A stretch of DNA of 64,000 bases, from contig OX465587.1 of the NCBI GenBank assembly GCA_950022655.1, forward strand, positions 32,305,716 through 32,369,715. The letters run 5' to 3'. Of the stretch, positions 22,290 to 32,834 are shown piece after piece. Each line of letters begins with the position of its first letter. Within the stretch, counting starts at the first letter, position 1. This DNA is from Alentia gelatinosa (lineage: Eukaryota; Annelida; Polychaeta; Phyllodocida; Polynoidae). Both the position numbers and the translations under genes were made by a program. The notes below the pieces were generated by a model. That model was not told where the DNA came from. It saw only the letters and a program-made list of their open reading frames with translations, and made no database searches.

Positions 22290-22628
22290 GTGTATTTACT
22301 GCATCAGTAGTCACACTCTCCAAGCAGAGTAAACAATCACCTAGCACGGTGAGCAGTCACACTCTCAAAACACAGTGAACAGACATACTCTCCTAGCAGA
22401 GTGAAGAGTCACTCTCCTAGCAGAGTGAACAGTCACACTCTCCTAGCATAGGTTATATTCACACTCTCCTAGCACAGTGAATAGTCACACTCCTAGCACA
22501 GTGAACAGTGACACTCACCTTGAACAGTGAACAGTCACACTCTCCTAGCACAGTGAACCGCCAAACTCTCCAAGCACAGTGAACAGTCTCACTCTCCCAG
22601 CACAGTGAACAATTACACTCTCCTAGCA
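22290..22628. repeat. Minisatellite, ~26-bp unit
   Basis: About 12 copies of a 26-bp unit such as CACTCTCCTAGCACAGTGAA plus CAGTCA, with length variation. No coding content. Confidence 0.9.
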
Positions 22629-23841
22629 TTACTCACCTCAAGGCTAGTAATGACCGATTAATGTCGGCAATCGACCATTTCAGGTCTGTTGAGAGCCTCT
22701 AGCGACAAGATTGAAGACGTGGAAAGGTGGCACAAAATCTGAACGGTTTTGATTTCTATTTTCTTCAGTTTGGGGGGGGGGGGGGTAACTTTCTTTATTT
22801 AGACAGGTAGCAGTCGGTGGCAACATGGTTTGAAATGACCTTACAGTATGTTCATATCCAGATTACACAAGGGTATTCATCGTGAAAAGAGACGTATATG
22901 GTATTGAATGATCTGTTCTCGTTTATGTGATGAAAGGCCCCAGCATATATATATCGCAGAGATGGCAGTTTTCCTATCTCCCAAGGAAATCCTTGACGTC
23001 ACACTAATATACAGAGGTTCAGACCTCCACAAACACCCTAGCCACATTCCATGGCCAACAACGGTGAGTTTTCCATGTTTTTATCAATCTCTCTGATGCA
23101 GTAAATTCTAAGTGAAAGACATTTCCTGTGTTTTTTTATGACTCCAACTGACATCCTGATATGCCCTTCAGACATTACATAATCCCCTATGAGAGTTTGC
23201 TTATCTCTAACAAGTCAACCTCATGAGACAACACAGATGAGGCAACTGACAATGACAGATACTGAGTCATTTCATCTGAGTTTTATATCCATATTCCATG
23301 TCAACTACAGAATTACACCAATGATGAAACAGAATAAAATGCCGCAGTTCAAGATTGGATTGGGATTGCTTCTAAAGTGCATTTCTAATCTCCGTTCTGC
23401 TTAATTAGTTGCCTCAGAGTTGTAACGTTATCCAAAAACTAGTTTAATTAGGAGACATCTTTGGATGTAATTGTCTGCGGCCCTAAACTAAGTCGTTGTG
23501 TGTTGTTAATTTAGTTATTCATTTTTCAAAGGCACAATCCGCCACTAAAAGCAATGTGAGCCCTAAAACATGTCTCGGTTCTTGTATTTTAACGGCACCC
23601 AGAATGCACAGCGACAGGCACTTTCCCAAATAACATTCCTGTTTGTTTTATTGGGCTTTTATTGGCCACTGAGAAGCTTTCAATTCCTTTTACAGATTGA
23701 TGATTACCAAGGGAGTGTTGAGATTCCCTGCATAACTTTGAAACGAGAGGTCCTGAAGGGAGATCAACATCGTGATAGATTTTATAATGTAAGAAGTGGG
23801 TGTTTAGTCCACTGCCACATTCCTAGCCATAGCCATGACCA
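22629..23841. other. Mostly unique stretch with one G tract
   Basis: A G run sits near 22771-22786. From 22961 a frame opening ATG GCA GTT reads to ACG at 23062 and meets GTGAGT, a donor-like site. TGACGTCA occurs within it. The peptide is unfamiliar and no acceptor or partner exon is visible, so I do not call a gene. Confidence 0.35.
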
Positions 23842-24452
23842 GGGACCTGTTTCAATAATTCACGTGACATGTCTGTGACGCCATAAAGACATTGGGGTTG
23901 TCTAGTTTCGTGACAATACAAGTAGCTGCCCTTAGAAAAAGACCTTTAGGAGACATCTATCGGAGATCAAGGTTCATGACACATGCATGAATTATGAAGT
24001 TTTTCGGAGAGACAAAAATTCACATAATCTAGCTTGGATGTGATATTGATTTATCTTTTTGGATCATTTTGCTTCACTTATTTTACGACTATTATATTGC
24101 CTATAGACATTTAGTATGGTACTGGTACATCTCTATTCATTATCTGGGACCTGCTTCACTAGTTTCATGACATGTCAGTGACACCATACAGACATCGGGG
24201 TTGTCTAGTTTCGTAACAACAGAAGTAGCTGCCCTTAGGAAAAGACAGACCCCAAACATAAGAATTAGACAAATCTACGTCATGGACCTGTTCCACTAGT
24301 TTTGTGACAAAAGTGTTAGACAGACATGAAAAGCGACACCAACAGTGCAAGCAAGAACGGACAAAACGAAGTCTAAAGTCTAGTTCTTATGAAACAGGAC
24401 ACACCATCTAGACGCCATCTAGACATGTCACGAAACTAGTGAAACAGGTCCC
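23842..24452. mobile_element. Family Z foldback cluster
   Basis: The end sequence GGGACCTGTTTCACTAGTTT occurs in forward copies at about 23842, 24146 and (lacking one G) 24284, and inverted at 24422-24452 (GTGAAACAGGTCCC). The two first copies share ~100 bp including TTGTCTAGTTTCGT and GTAGCTGCCCTTAG. The segment 24284-24452 could be one short complete element. Confidence 0.75.
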
Positions 24453-24885
24453 TGTTCACTGATACGAATGCAGGTTAGGTGCAGAAAGGACGGTAATATA
24501 TGAAGAGATGGTTAGTGTGCCTGAATGGAATATATTCAAAGATATTTTGGTCGGAAATTTTTGGTCGGGAAACTTGCTGTGAAAACGTCAGCCTCTATAT
24601 GAAAACTGTAGTTACGACACCCCAAGTATGTATCTGTAGAATGTTCAGCCATGGGTATAAGTAGGAATATCAACTGCTCTCTGTTCAATAACTGAAGAAA
24701 CTAAATCTCAAAACCAGACTTCCAAGATGAATCACTTCTGTTTCTGGTATGAGAAATGATGATGGGTCGATCATAATTGGAGAACATCTAAAATTATCTT
24801 GGCACCCCAGGCTCGACTTCAAACTTCAATCTCGTATCTCATAAAGAACTTAATACTTAAGCACAGAAGTTTAAAAAAAATGAAA

Positions 24886-24915
24886 TCAAGAAAGAAATTG
24901 ATGAGTGTTTGGTGT
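24886..24915. mobile_element. TH3 end fragment
   Basis: AAGAAAGAAATTGATGAGTG then TTTGGT matches the outer arm start of TH3 at about 15136 and 42530. Only this fragment is present. Confidence 0.5.
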
Positions 24916-24937
24916 AGCAGCAATGTGCAGTGACGTT

Positions 24938-25195
24938 AAGTGGAATTCACACAGTGGGACTCTTGTACCTCACAGGGCTCAAAATCTTATGAGATTCTGT
25001 TCCTTGTGAAGTGGAATTCACACGGTGGGACTCATATACTTCACAGGGTTCGAAATGAGATTCTGATCCTTGTGAAGTGGAATTCACACGGTGGGCTTTA
25101 TTTCCTCACAGGGCTCAAAATCTCATGAGATTCTGTTCCTTGTGAAGTGGAATTCACACGGTGGGATTTTGTACCTCACAGGGTTCAAAATCTGT
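24938..25195. repeat. Minisatellite, ~65-70 bp unit
   Basis: Four units with GTGAAGTGGAATTCACACGG then TGGGACT...CTCACAGGG and ATGAGATTCTG. Parts of this unit are the reverse complement of words in the neighbouring 46-bp array (CCTGTGAGGTACATAAATCC). Confidence 0.85.
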
Positions 25196-25439
25196 TCCTT
25201 TTTAATGGTAGATATCACCAACAATTACATGGGGAAAACATGTCTCAGGGAACCCTATATACAATTTAGACGATGAGATTGTGTTTGACTACAGTGTCCT
25301 AGCAGAATTGTCACCGACACAGACCCTGTGAGGAACAAAAATCCCATCTGTGGATCCCACTTTAGGGGCAAATGTCGCCAACAATCACGAGGAAAAAAAC
25401 AAGTCTCAGAGGAATGGAACCCTACAATTTAGACAAAGA

Positions 25440-26000
25440 GATTACGAGTACAGAATCTGAGCAGGATTTGTCTCAGACAAACACCCTGTGAGGTACATAA
25501 ATCCCACCATGTGAATCCTAATTTACAGGGTACAGAATTTCAGCAAGATTTGTCTCAGACAAACACCCTGTGAGTTACATGAATCACAGCAGAATTTGTC
25601 TCAGACAAACACCCTGTGAGGCACATGAATCCAACCCTGTGAATCCCACTTTACAGGGTACAAAATTTCAGCAGGATTTGTCTCCGACAAACACCCCGTG
25701 AGGTACATGAATCTCAGCAGGATTTGTCTCTGACAAACACCCTGTGAGGTACATGAATCTCAGCAGGATTTGTCTCTGACAAACACCCTGTGAGGTACAT
25801 GAATCTCAGCAGGATTTGTCTCTGACAAATATCCTGTGAGGTACATGAATCTCAGCAGGATTTGTCTCAGACAAACAACCTGTGAGGTACATGAATATCA
25901 GCAGGATTTGTCTCAGACAAACAACCTGTGAGGTACATGAATCTCAGCAGGATTTGTCACAAACAAATACCCTGTGCGGTACATGAATCCCATCTAGTAA
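25440..26000. repeat. Minisatellite, 46-bp unit
   Basis: About ten or eleven units of 46 bp including CAGCAGGATTTGTCTCAGAC then AAACACCCTGTGAGGTACAT. Each unit contains the short inverted pair TTTGTCT/AGACAAA. Two longer variants carry extra sequence related to the 25.0 kb array. Confidence 0.92.
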
Positions 26001-26204
26001 ATCCCCATTAATTCACTGTCCGATGCTTTACTGACTACGCCAACACACCACCCTGGAACCCATCAACATGAAGCAAAATCTGGAAGCCGTTTTATCAGGA
26101 AGCAAACACATTAAAAACTCGGGATTTCATTTTTAAAAAAGAGACTGTTGATTTATTCACCCGTGCGTCTTTTTAAAACACGAGGGCCTTTGTTTGTCTG
26201 ATCC

Positions 26205-26400
26205 GCCTCAGATTCCACTTCAAAGACCCTGTTTTTTGCGCCCACTATTTAAGTGGAAACCTCTCCAGCAGAGATTAACACCGCACTGCGCCACTCGACC
26301 ACCACCCTGCACCGCTCGTCACACCTCAGTACGCATGCGTGACCCGTGACCTCTGACCCGTGACCTCTGACCTGTGACCTGTGACCTGACACCAGTCCTG
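26205..26400. promoter_or_regulatory. Candidate regulatory region with DR1 array
   Basis: TATTTAAG at 26246-26253 is TATA-like. TCACACCT (T-box half-site) lies at 26319-26326, and the palindrome ACGCATGCGT at 26331-26340. Then seven tandem TGACCT/TGACCC half-sites run from 26340 to 26387. No coding exon is recognisable downstream, so promoter function is inference. Confidence 0.45.
26340..26387 (-). promoter_or_regulatory. Seven tandem DR1 nuclear-receptor half-sites
   Basis: Hexamers TGACCC, TGACCT, TGACCC, TGACCT, TGACCT, TGACCT, TGACCT are each separated by one base. On the minus strand this is AGGTCA or GGGTCA with single-base spacing. DR1 spacing is the geometry bound by HNF4, COUP-TF and RXR-type receptors. 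It is also a 7-bp tandem repeat, so function is unproven. Confidence 0.6.
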
Positions 26401-26645
26401 CCCATCTGTTGTCGTCCCGTGGTACATCGAGACAAAATGGAAGGGATTCATTGTGTGGGGTGAAAGAGCTAAAGAGGGTGTTCCACTCGACCGATAGTCG
26501 CCGATTTGGTAGCCAGACACTCGCCGATCTTTTGAGGATGCCATAGAGTTACTCAAAGCTCTGATTATGAACCTCAGGGTTGCCAGTTGGGGTAAAAAAA
26601 AAATCTTTTATTGCAATACAGGGTTAGCACATTACATACGCATAA

Positions 26646-26927
26646 GGCCCGGTGTCCACCTACTACGATAGAATCGTAGACCTCCCGATATGGCACCGAT
26701 ACAAAATGTCAAAATCGGTGCCATATCGGGAAGGTGCAAAATCGTAGACATATGTCTAGACAAGCCAATCCACCACGCATTGTATAGGGTTTTTATCGGT
26801 GTCTAATCCGGAAACGTGGTCAACTGCCCCGATATTAGGTAACCTTCCGATGCGATTTTGATTTTTTTATTGGGAGGTGCATCGTGGACCATATCGGAGC
26901 CATATCGTAGTAGGTGGACGCCGGACC
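26646..26927. mobile_element. Family T palindromic MITE
   Basis: Ends GGCCCGGTGTCCACCTACTA and GTAGTAGGTGGACGCCGGAC. Inner inverted words include CGATATGGCACCGATAC and GGTGCCATATCGG. The shared interior contains AACGTGGTCAACTGCCCCG. Confidence 0.9.
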
Positions 26928-27243
26928 TTACAGTGGGGAATCGAGGGAAAGCTCAAGTGTTTCCATGTGTCGGGGGCAGGGGGGACGTTCAGTAGGGGAT
27001 CATGGGGTGTGGTTGAATTGGATAATTTAGCAGTTGGTATATCAATATTACACGAGGAACTTGTGTTTTTATTATCAAAATGAAACATAAATTTCAATGG
27101 AAAAATTGATAACTGGCATCCTTGGAACCTTGATTAACCCTTTCCAGGCGAGCAGGTTGGTGGGGACCAGTGGCTACAGGGACCAGGATGTCCCTGGGCT
27201 GTATGTCTCTGGGGGAGCGAGAATGCCTTCAGTCATTCAGTTA

Positions 27244-27506
27244 GGCCCGGCGTCCACCTACTACGATAGAAATTTAGACCTACCGATATGGCACCGATAC
27301 AAAAAGTCAATATCGGAGACATATCGGGAAGGTACAAAATACATATGTCCAGACATCCCACTTCACCATGTTTGTAAGGGTTTTTTTCGGTGCCTAATCG
27401 CTGAAACGTGGTCAACTGCCCCGATATTAGGTGACCTTCCGACGTGATTTTGATTCTTCATCGTAGACCATATCGGAGCCATATCGTAGTAGGTGGACGC
27501 CGGGCC
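27244..27506. mobile_element. Family T MITE with TTA flanks
   Basis: Ends GGCCCGGCGTCCACCTACTA and GTAGTAGGTGGACGCCGGGC, directly flanked by TTA on both sides (27241-27243 and 27507-27509). This is the cleanest three-base target duplication in the family. Confidence 0.9.
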
Positions 27507-27509
27507 TTA

Positions 27510-28064
27510 AGTTTCACTTGTCTTGTGACCTAAAAATCTTCTTTACTGCCATATATATTTTTTTTAACAGTTCACAAAATGTATCAATTTCCACATGTAT
27601 CTTTCCATATTTTAAACAGACTAGGTAAAAGATATGAGTGAGTACTACTAATATCGCCTATTGATTTGTAGAGGAATTCCATCCAAATCACTTGATGATT
27701 GAAAAAAATCTCATAATCCTTAAAAAATGTAGGTGGGGGGGGGGGGGGGGGTATAACGAGTACAACGACCAATTTATGATTTCCTAATGAAACTTCAGAC
27801 CAATTTGTAAAAATTGTGTCATAAATTGAAAGAGGCGTTACTCTATTCTAGTAGATAGAGAGCCTGACGGGAATAAAAGTGATGATTTCCCCTCATGCAT
27901 TTATAGCCATCTTTTATGACAAACAATGCCCGTCTATGCCGTTAAGGAGAGAAAAATGTCATGAAAACAAAGTGATCCTTAAAAATGAACCTGAACTGTG
28001 GGAATTGAAGTGTACAGAACGACAGGTGTGTACCCGAGGAAATTAAATCAATGTGATTAAAATG
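27510..28064. other. Unique stretch with G16 tract
   Basis: A G run lies at about 27736-27751. No gene recognised. Confidence 0.4.
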
Positions 28065-28095
28065 GATGTGTGTTTTAGCGCCAACAGCAGTTGGA

Positions 28096-28098
<3 letters not shown>

Positions 28099-28138
<40 letters not shown>

Positions 28139-28402
28139 AGTGCGGGTGTGTGGGTGTGGGTGTAGGGGGGTGTGTTTGTGTTGAGGGTGTGTGTGTAGGG
28201 TGTGTGGGGTGGGTGTGTGGTGGGTGTTTGGAGGGTATGTGGTGTGTGGAGGGTGGGTGTGTGGTGTGTGTGTGGTGGGTGTGTGGGGTGTGGGGTGGGT
28301 GGGTGGTGTGTGGAGGGTGTGTGTGTGTGGTGTGTGTGTGTGTGTGGTGTTTGTGTGGTGTGTGTGTGGTGTGTGTGGTGTGTGTGTGTGGTGTGTGAAG
28401 GG

Positions 28403-28436
<34 letters not shown>

Positions 28437-28490
28437 GGGTGTGGAGTGGGTGTCTATGGTGGGAGTGTGTCTAGTGGGTTTGTGGGTGTG
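28099..28490. repeat. GT-rich low-complexity tract
   Basis: A (GT)n run at 28099-28135 is followed by ~350 bp of GTGTGGG/GGGTGTG variants with almost no C on this strand. It yields Cys/Val/Trp-rich frames that are not genes. A polypyrimidine tract, with (CT)n at its end, follows at about 28618-28695. Confidence 0.93.
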
Positions 28491-28739
28491 TCTGCCCTAA
28501 TAGTCAGAGGGCATTGTGTGAGGGGGAGGAGGGTCCCTAGGGTTTGGTGTTTGACTGGCCGTGGTAAAGGTCACATGGGGTCAAGGCCACACCTGTTCCG
28601 CCGACCACCTCCCAGACCCCTCTTTCTCCTTCCCTCTCTATCCCTTTTTACCCCTCTCTCTGCCTCTCTCTCTATCTCTCTCTCTCTCTCTCCACCCCAC
28701 CCAATTCACTGGATGTAAGCCGTTTGTAACTAAACTCCC

Positions 28740-29510
28740 ACTGTGATATACTACGTCTCTGTACTTTACTGCATCATTATCAATCATTGATTCATATTGC
28801 TCCATGAAACCAATTCTCTATACTGCATCACTGAACTATTTTCCCATATTGCCCCATAGTTTCACTGCTCTGTACTTTATTAATAAACTATTGGCCCATG
28901 TTGTCCCATACTTTAACTGCTGGGTACTCAATTACTGAACTATTGGTTCATGTTGTCCCATAAAACCACATTATGCTGTACCACTGGACTATTTGCTAAT
29001 CATACATGTGTAACTATACTCCAACTACCTATTGCACCAAAACAAAGTATCAAATCATTGGCCCATATTGCCCCATAGAACCGCTGCTCTATACGGTATC
29101 ACTGAACTCTTGGCCATATTGCCTCATAATGCCGCTGCTCTTTACTGTATCAATAAACTATTAGCCCATGTTATCCTATACTTTCACAGCTTTATACTTT
29201 ATCACTGACCTATCGGTCCATATCCCCCAAAAAACACTGCTCTATAGTGTATCAATGAGCCATTGGCCCATTTTGTTCCATAGTTCACTGCTCTATACTT
29301 CATCAAAAAACAATTGGCCCATGTTGTCTCATGCTTTCTCTGCTCTGTGCTGCATCACTGAGCTATTGGCCCATATTGTCCCATAGAATCAGTCTATACA
29401 GTATCACTGATCTATTGGCCCGTATTGTCCAATTGAATCAGTATATACAGGATCTATTGGCTAATAATGCCATACCACTGCTTTACTCTGTACGTGTTCA
29501 AATTAGGAGT
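28740..29510. repeat. Diverged minisatellite, ~57-bp unit
   Basis: About 12 degenerate units with ATCACTGAACTATTGGCCCA then TATTGTCCCATAGAACC and CTGCTCTATACTGT. Divergence between units is higher than in other arrays, suggesting greater age. Confidence 0.82.
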
Positions 29511-29635
29511 CCTGCCTACATAGTACTAATCATTGATGGCAGACCGTTAGCCATCCTGTGATGGTATTACCGTTTATGACCCGATAACGCAAGATGTTGT
29601 AAATCCACTAAGCCTTTAACCTGCCTGTTACCAGT

Positions 29636-29976
29636 ACTTATATAGAACGTCCTGACCATGCTGTACAAGTCACAGAACGAGATGCTAATTTACTGTTTGT
29701 ACGGATTGAGGCGTTTATGCCGAGTTCCGTACAAACGGTAAATTAGCATCGAGTTCTGTGACTTGAATAAGCATGGTTGGACGTTATATATTTACTATAT
29801 ACCCGAAATTAAAAAAAAAATCAATTTCATTTTTCCTAACAACCAAAATTTTAATAAATGTGTATGGCTAGGTGGTCCGTATTTTAGTGTACGGACCAGT
29901 GGTCCGTACAGTATTTATACGTCATATGCCAAAACAGTGCGTATTTACAGTATATACAGCATTGGTATATAGTAAA
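29636..29976 (+). mobile_element. TH5 composite two-hairpin element
   Basis: Unit P has the loop GAGGCGTTTATGCCGAGTTC. Unit T runs from ATTTACTATATACCC to GGTATATAGTAAA. Very similar to 9282-9623 and 31253-31592. Confidence 0.9.
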
Positions 29977-30123
29977 ATATTTGTTCTGACTATTGCCAAT
30001 ATTCAACACGGAGTGAACTTACCAAATCAGCCTAAACCCCCGTCATATGTAAAGTACACATTGAAGCCAGGGACTTACCTGCAAAAACAAACAGAAATAA
30101 ACAATAAGTATATGAAAGACTAT

Positions 30124-30412
30124 ATAGATGAAAAATGTTAAAAGGTTTACCCACAGTCGCCTATATATATATAGATGACACACAGGGTTGAGCAAATCAC
30201 ACACACAGGGTTGAGCAAATCACAGCGGAATGAGTATTTGAAACCACGGGCGTCACCAAGTAACCTCCGGTTACCGCATCAGTAACCGGGATACCTAGAA
30301 GAGTGGGTGTGACGCCCAAACAACAACAACAACAACAACAACAAGACCGCAGTGAATATTTGCGGGAGTTATATTGGTTGATAATTTATATTTATATAAG
30401 CATGGTTATATA

Positions 30413-30480
<68 letters not shown>

Positions 30481-30516
30481 TGAAAAATGTTAAACGGTTT
30501 ACTCACAGTCGCCTAT
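30124..30516. repeat. Segment flanked by ~40-bp direct repeats
   Basis: GATGAAAAATGTTAAAAGG then TTTACCCACAGTCGCCTAT at 30126-30164 recurs near 30478-30516 with few changes. Between them are a 22-bp tandem pair (CAGGGTTGAGCAAATCACA), nested inverted words (GGGCGTCAC/GTGACGCCC and GGTTAC/GTAACC at 30248-30318), a (CAA)n run at 30322-30343 and a (TA)n run at 30416-30478. Confidence 0.7.
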
Positions 30517-30903
30517 CCATACAACCACCTCCATACCACCGCCACCAAATTAGCATCGGGCAAGCTAATAAATTAAGCCAAGAAAAATTCTCAGCCGAGA
30601 AATCGGAATGTAACATGGCATGTATCAACATCTACTCACAGGTGTACTCAAACTGTAAACCAAGATCCCTGACTCGGTATTTTAGATTAAGATTCATTAA
30701 CATCAATTAATCTTCCTGAAGAATTAGGTCATTTTAATCAGCCTTTGATCTTCGTGTTATGCCAATTAGTGTAAAATACAAACATGAAAATATTTTACGT
30801 AACATTTTACCGAAATCAATATGGTTCACAAAACACGAATTGACCTTGAAAATTTAAATTCATGTCTTTTTCTTAGAACCTGAATACGATGATTTGGCAT
30901 CAT

Positions 30904-31691
30904 ACTTATATAGAACGACCTGACCATGCTGTACATGCTGCAAAACGAGATGGGCTTTGTGTTTATTACGGAACAAGGCCCAATACCGAGTTCCGTAAAT
31001 GGCATCAATTCCCATCAAGTTTTGTAACATGTACAAGCATGGTGGGTCGTTATATATTTATTATATACCAAATATCAATCGAATCTTACCATATATATAT
31101 TGGCATAGAAGACATGTTAGAATGAAAGCCCACAAACTGCTGATGTTTCAACGTGTGCAGTATTTATACAGAACGTCCTAACCATGCTGTACAAGTCACA
31201 GAACGAGATAATAATTTACGGTCTGTACGGAACGAGGCATTTAAGCATGGGTAATTATATAGAACGTCCTGACCATGCTGTACAAGTCACAGAACGAGAT
31301 GCTAATTTACCATTTGTAAGGACCGAGGCGTTTACGCCGAGTTCCGTACAAATGGTAAATTAGCATCGAGTTCTGGACTTGTACAAGCATGGTTGGACGT
31401 TATATCTTTACTATATACCCGAAATTTAAAAAAAAATCAATTTAATTTTTCTTAATAACCAAAATTTTAATAAATGTGTATGGCTAGGTGGTCCGTATTT
31501 TAGTGTACGGACCGGTGGTCCGTACAGTATTTTTACGTCATATGCCAAAACGGTGCGTATTTACAGTATATACGGCATGGGTATATAGTAAACAGTAAAA
31601 CGGAGTACTTTACCGGGGTCAGTACACAATTTATACTGCATAGGGAGCAGCAGTAAGTAATTATCAAATATACTGCATGGGTATATAATAA
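30904..31691 (+). mobile_element. TH5 element interrupted by other TH5 copies
   Basis: Outer unit P (30904-31056) and the left end of unit T (TTTATTATATACC, 31058-31070) are separated from the matching right end (GGTATATAATAAA, near 31679-31691) by a TH5 left-arm fragment (31161-31250) and a full TH5 (31253-31592). The outer ends match each other better than those of the inner copy, which use TTTACTATATACC. Confidence 0.8.
31253..31592 (+). mobile_element. TH5 element nested inside TH5
   Basis: Complete P plus T. The P loop is GAGGCGTTTACGCCGAGTTC, and T is bounded by TTTACTATATACCC and GGGTATATAGTAAA. The truncated left arm immediately before it (31161-31250) is probably an abortive or recombined copy. 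Confidence 0.85.
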
Positions 31692-31744
31692 AACATCATA
31701 CAGAACTAGTCTTAAAAGACATTTTTCATTATGGCTAATGTGAA

Positions 31745-31859
31745 TTTGCGAATCTTTGCCAGTTGGAAGATACGGGTGTTGCAGTTTTTTTACTGTTATA
31801 TTGCTGAAACAGTAAAAAACTGCAACACCCGTATCTTCCAACTGGCAAAGATTCGCAAA
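31745..31859. other. Near-perfect 115-bp hairpin
   Basis: Two ~52-bp arms (from TTTGCGAATCTTTGCCAGTT through GTGTTGCAGT) are exact reverse complements except for a one-base difference in a T run, around an ~8-nt loop. Arm identity is far higher than in the other palindromes here, so it is young or maintained. No family membership seen. Confidence 0.85.
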
Positions 31860-32221
31860 TACATACACCCCCAAGCTGCTAGATTAATCTACAGGACAAT
31901 AACGATTTTAGAAGATTTTTCTTTTTTTTTTAAATAGGTGAACCTTGATAGAAATTATGAAAGGTATGTGTATTTAGCATCAAATTAAAGCTCCTGATGT
32001 CAAGGATGCATTAAATGTATAGCCAATAAAGATCTGGAAACCCTTTGTAAGCAGACACCCCGCGTAAGCGGCCACTTTGGCCCGGATCTGAAGCTTCAAA
32101 AGCCATCTTTAATATAGCAACAACAACAAAAAAGCGCCCTCGTCATATTTTTCATGGCTTGGTGATGAGAAATAAGTTTGTTTTTTTGAGTGGCCTTAGG
32201 ATTATACAGACACTGGCTACA

Positions 32222-32648
32222 ATAGATACCAAAGATTCAGTGATCTGCACGAAACAACAAAGATAGACCACCTAGACGCTCGAAGAAATATGCACCTGTT
32301 AATAGTAATGCACAAACGATCCAAACTGACACACCTGATAGAAAAAAATCAGCGTAAAACCGCAGTGGTTCAAAGATCAAATTTATACAACAGCGCATAA
32401 AAACAGCAACGTATGCCAGGTGCCCCCTAGTCCGTGGTGAAAACCTCTGGAACATACTCAGCCCAGAATCACAAAAACTTGAAAATACCAATGGCTTCAA
32501 AAATGCGATAAAAGAGCTATACACTAATAAGCACGAGTTAAAGAAACACTCCGAAACATTTACACCGACACCCCATCCTCATCTAACCATCCTCTATATT
32601 TGTATTATAATATGTATTGACTGTTTGATGAACCCTAGGATTCTGTGA
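32222..32648 (+). mobile_element. LINE reverse-transcriptase C-terminal relic
   Basis: Two frames carry the typical end of a non-LTR retrotransposon reverse transcriptase. In the first (about 32226-32390) I read DHLDARRNMHLL then VMHKRSK and NQRKT, ending at a stop. In the second (32412-32648) I read YARCPLVRGENLWN then LSPESQ and FKNAIKEL, followed by a 40-residue tail to TGA at 32646. The RR..HLL..M.KR and RG..LWN.L patterns are characteristic of LINE C-termini of the CR1/Jockey/RTE breadth. A frameshift near 32390-32412 breaks it. No 5' part, tail or target duplication identified. Not functional. Confidence 0.8.
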
Positions 32649-32675
32649 GACCACAATATACACTCGTTATGTTAT

Positions 32676-32830
32676 ATATAGACAATAATCGATGGTTTTG
32701 TGGACAGTCGGCCGTAAACCACGAGTGGTTGACGCGTAGTAATACACAAGCGCTGGCGATTGTATTACGACGTTAACCTCGAGTGGTTTACAGAGCTGCC
32801 TGTCCACAAAATCATTGTTTGTTGCATTTA
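32676..32830. mobile_element. Solitary long palindrome, TH-like
   Basis: Arms around GGTTTTGTGGACAGTCGGCC and GGCTGCC-type complement, with inner GTAAACCACGAGTGGTT and AACCTCGAGTGGTTTAC. The loop contains CAAGCGCTGGCG. The layout resembles unit P of the TH elements, but I could not delimit a unit T. Confidence 0.65.
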
Positions 32831-32834
32831 TTAT

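Noticed and set aside
22961..23068. Short coding exon ending at a GTGAGT donor
   Set aside because: About 34 codons of unfamiliar sequence without an acceptor, partner exon or promoter; a donor consensus alone is expected by chance at this scale.
25440..26000. CRISPR-like array of 46-bp repeats
   Set aside because: There are no unique spacers between units; it is a contiguous minisatellite in eukaryotic-type DNA.
28066..28718. Cysteine/valine-rich frames up to 175 codons
   Set aside because: Translation of a GT-rich low-complexity tract.
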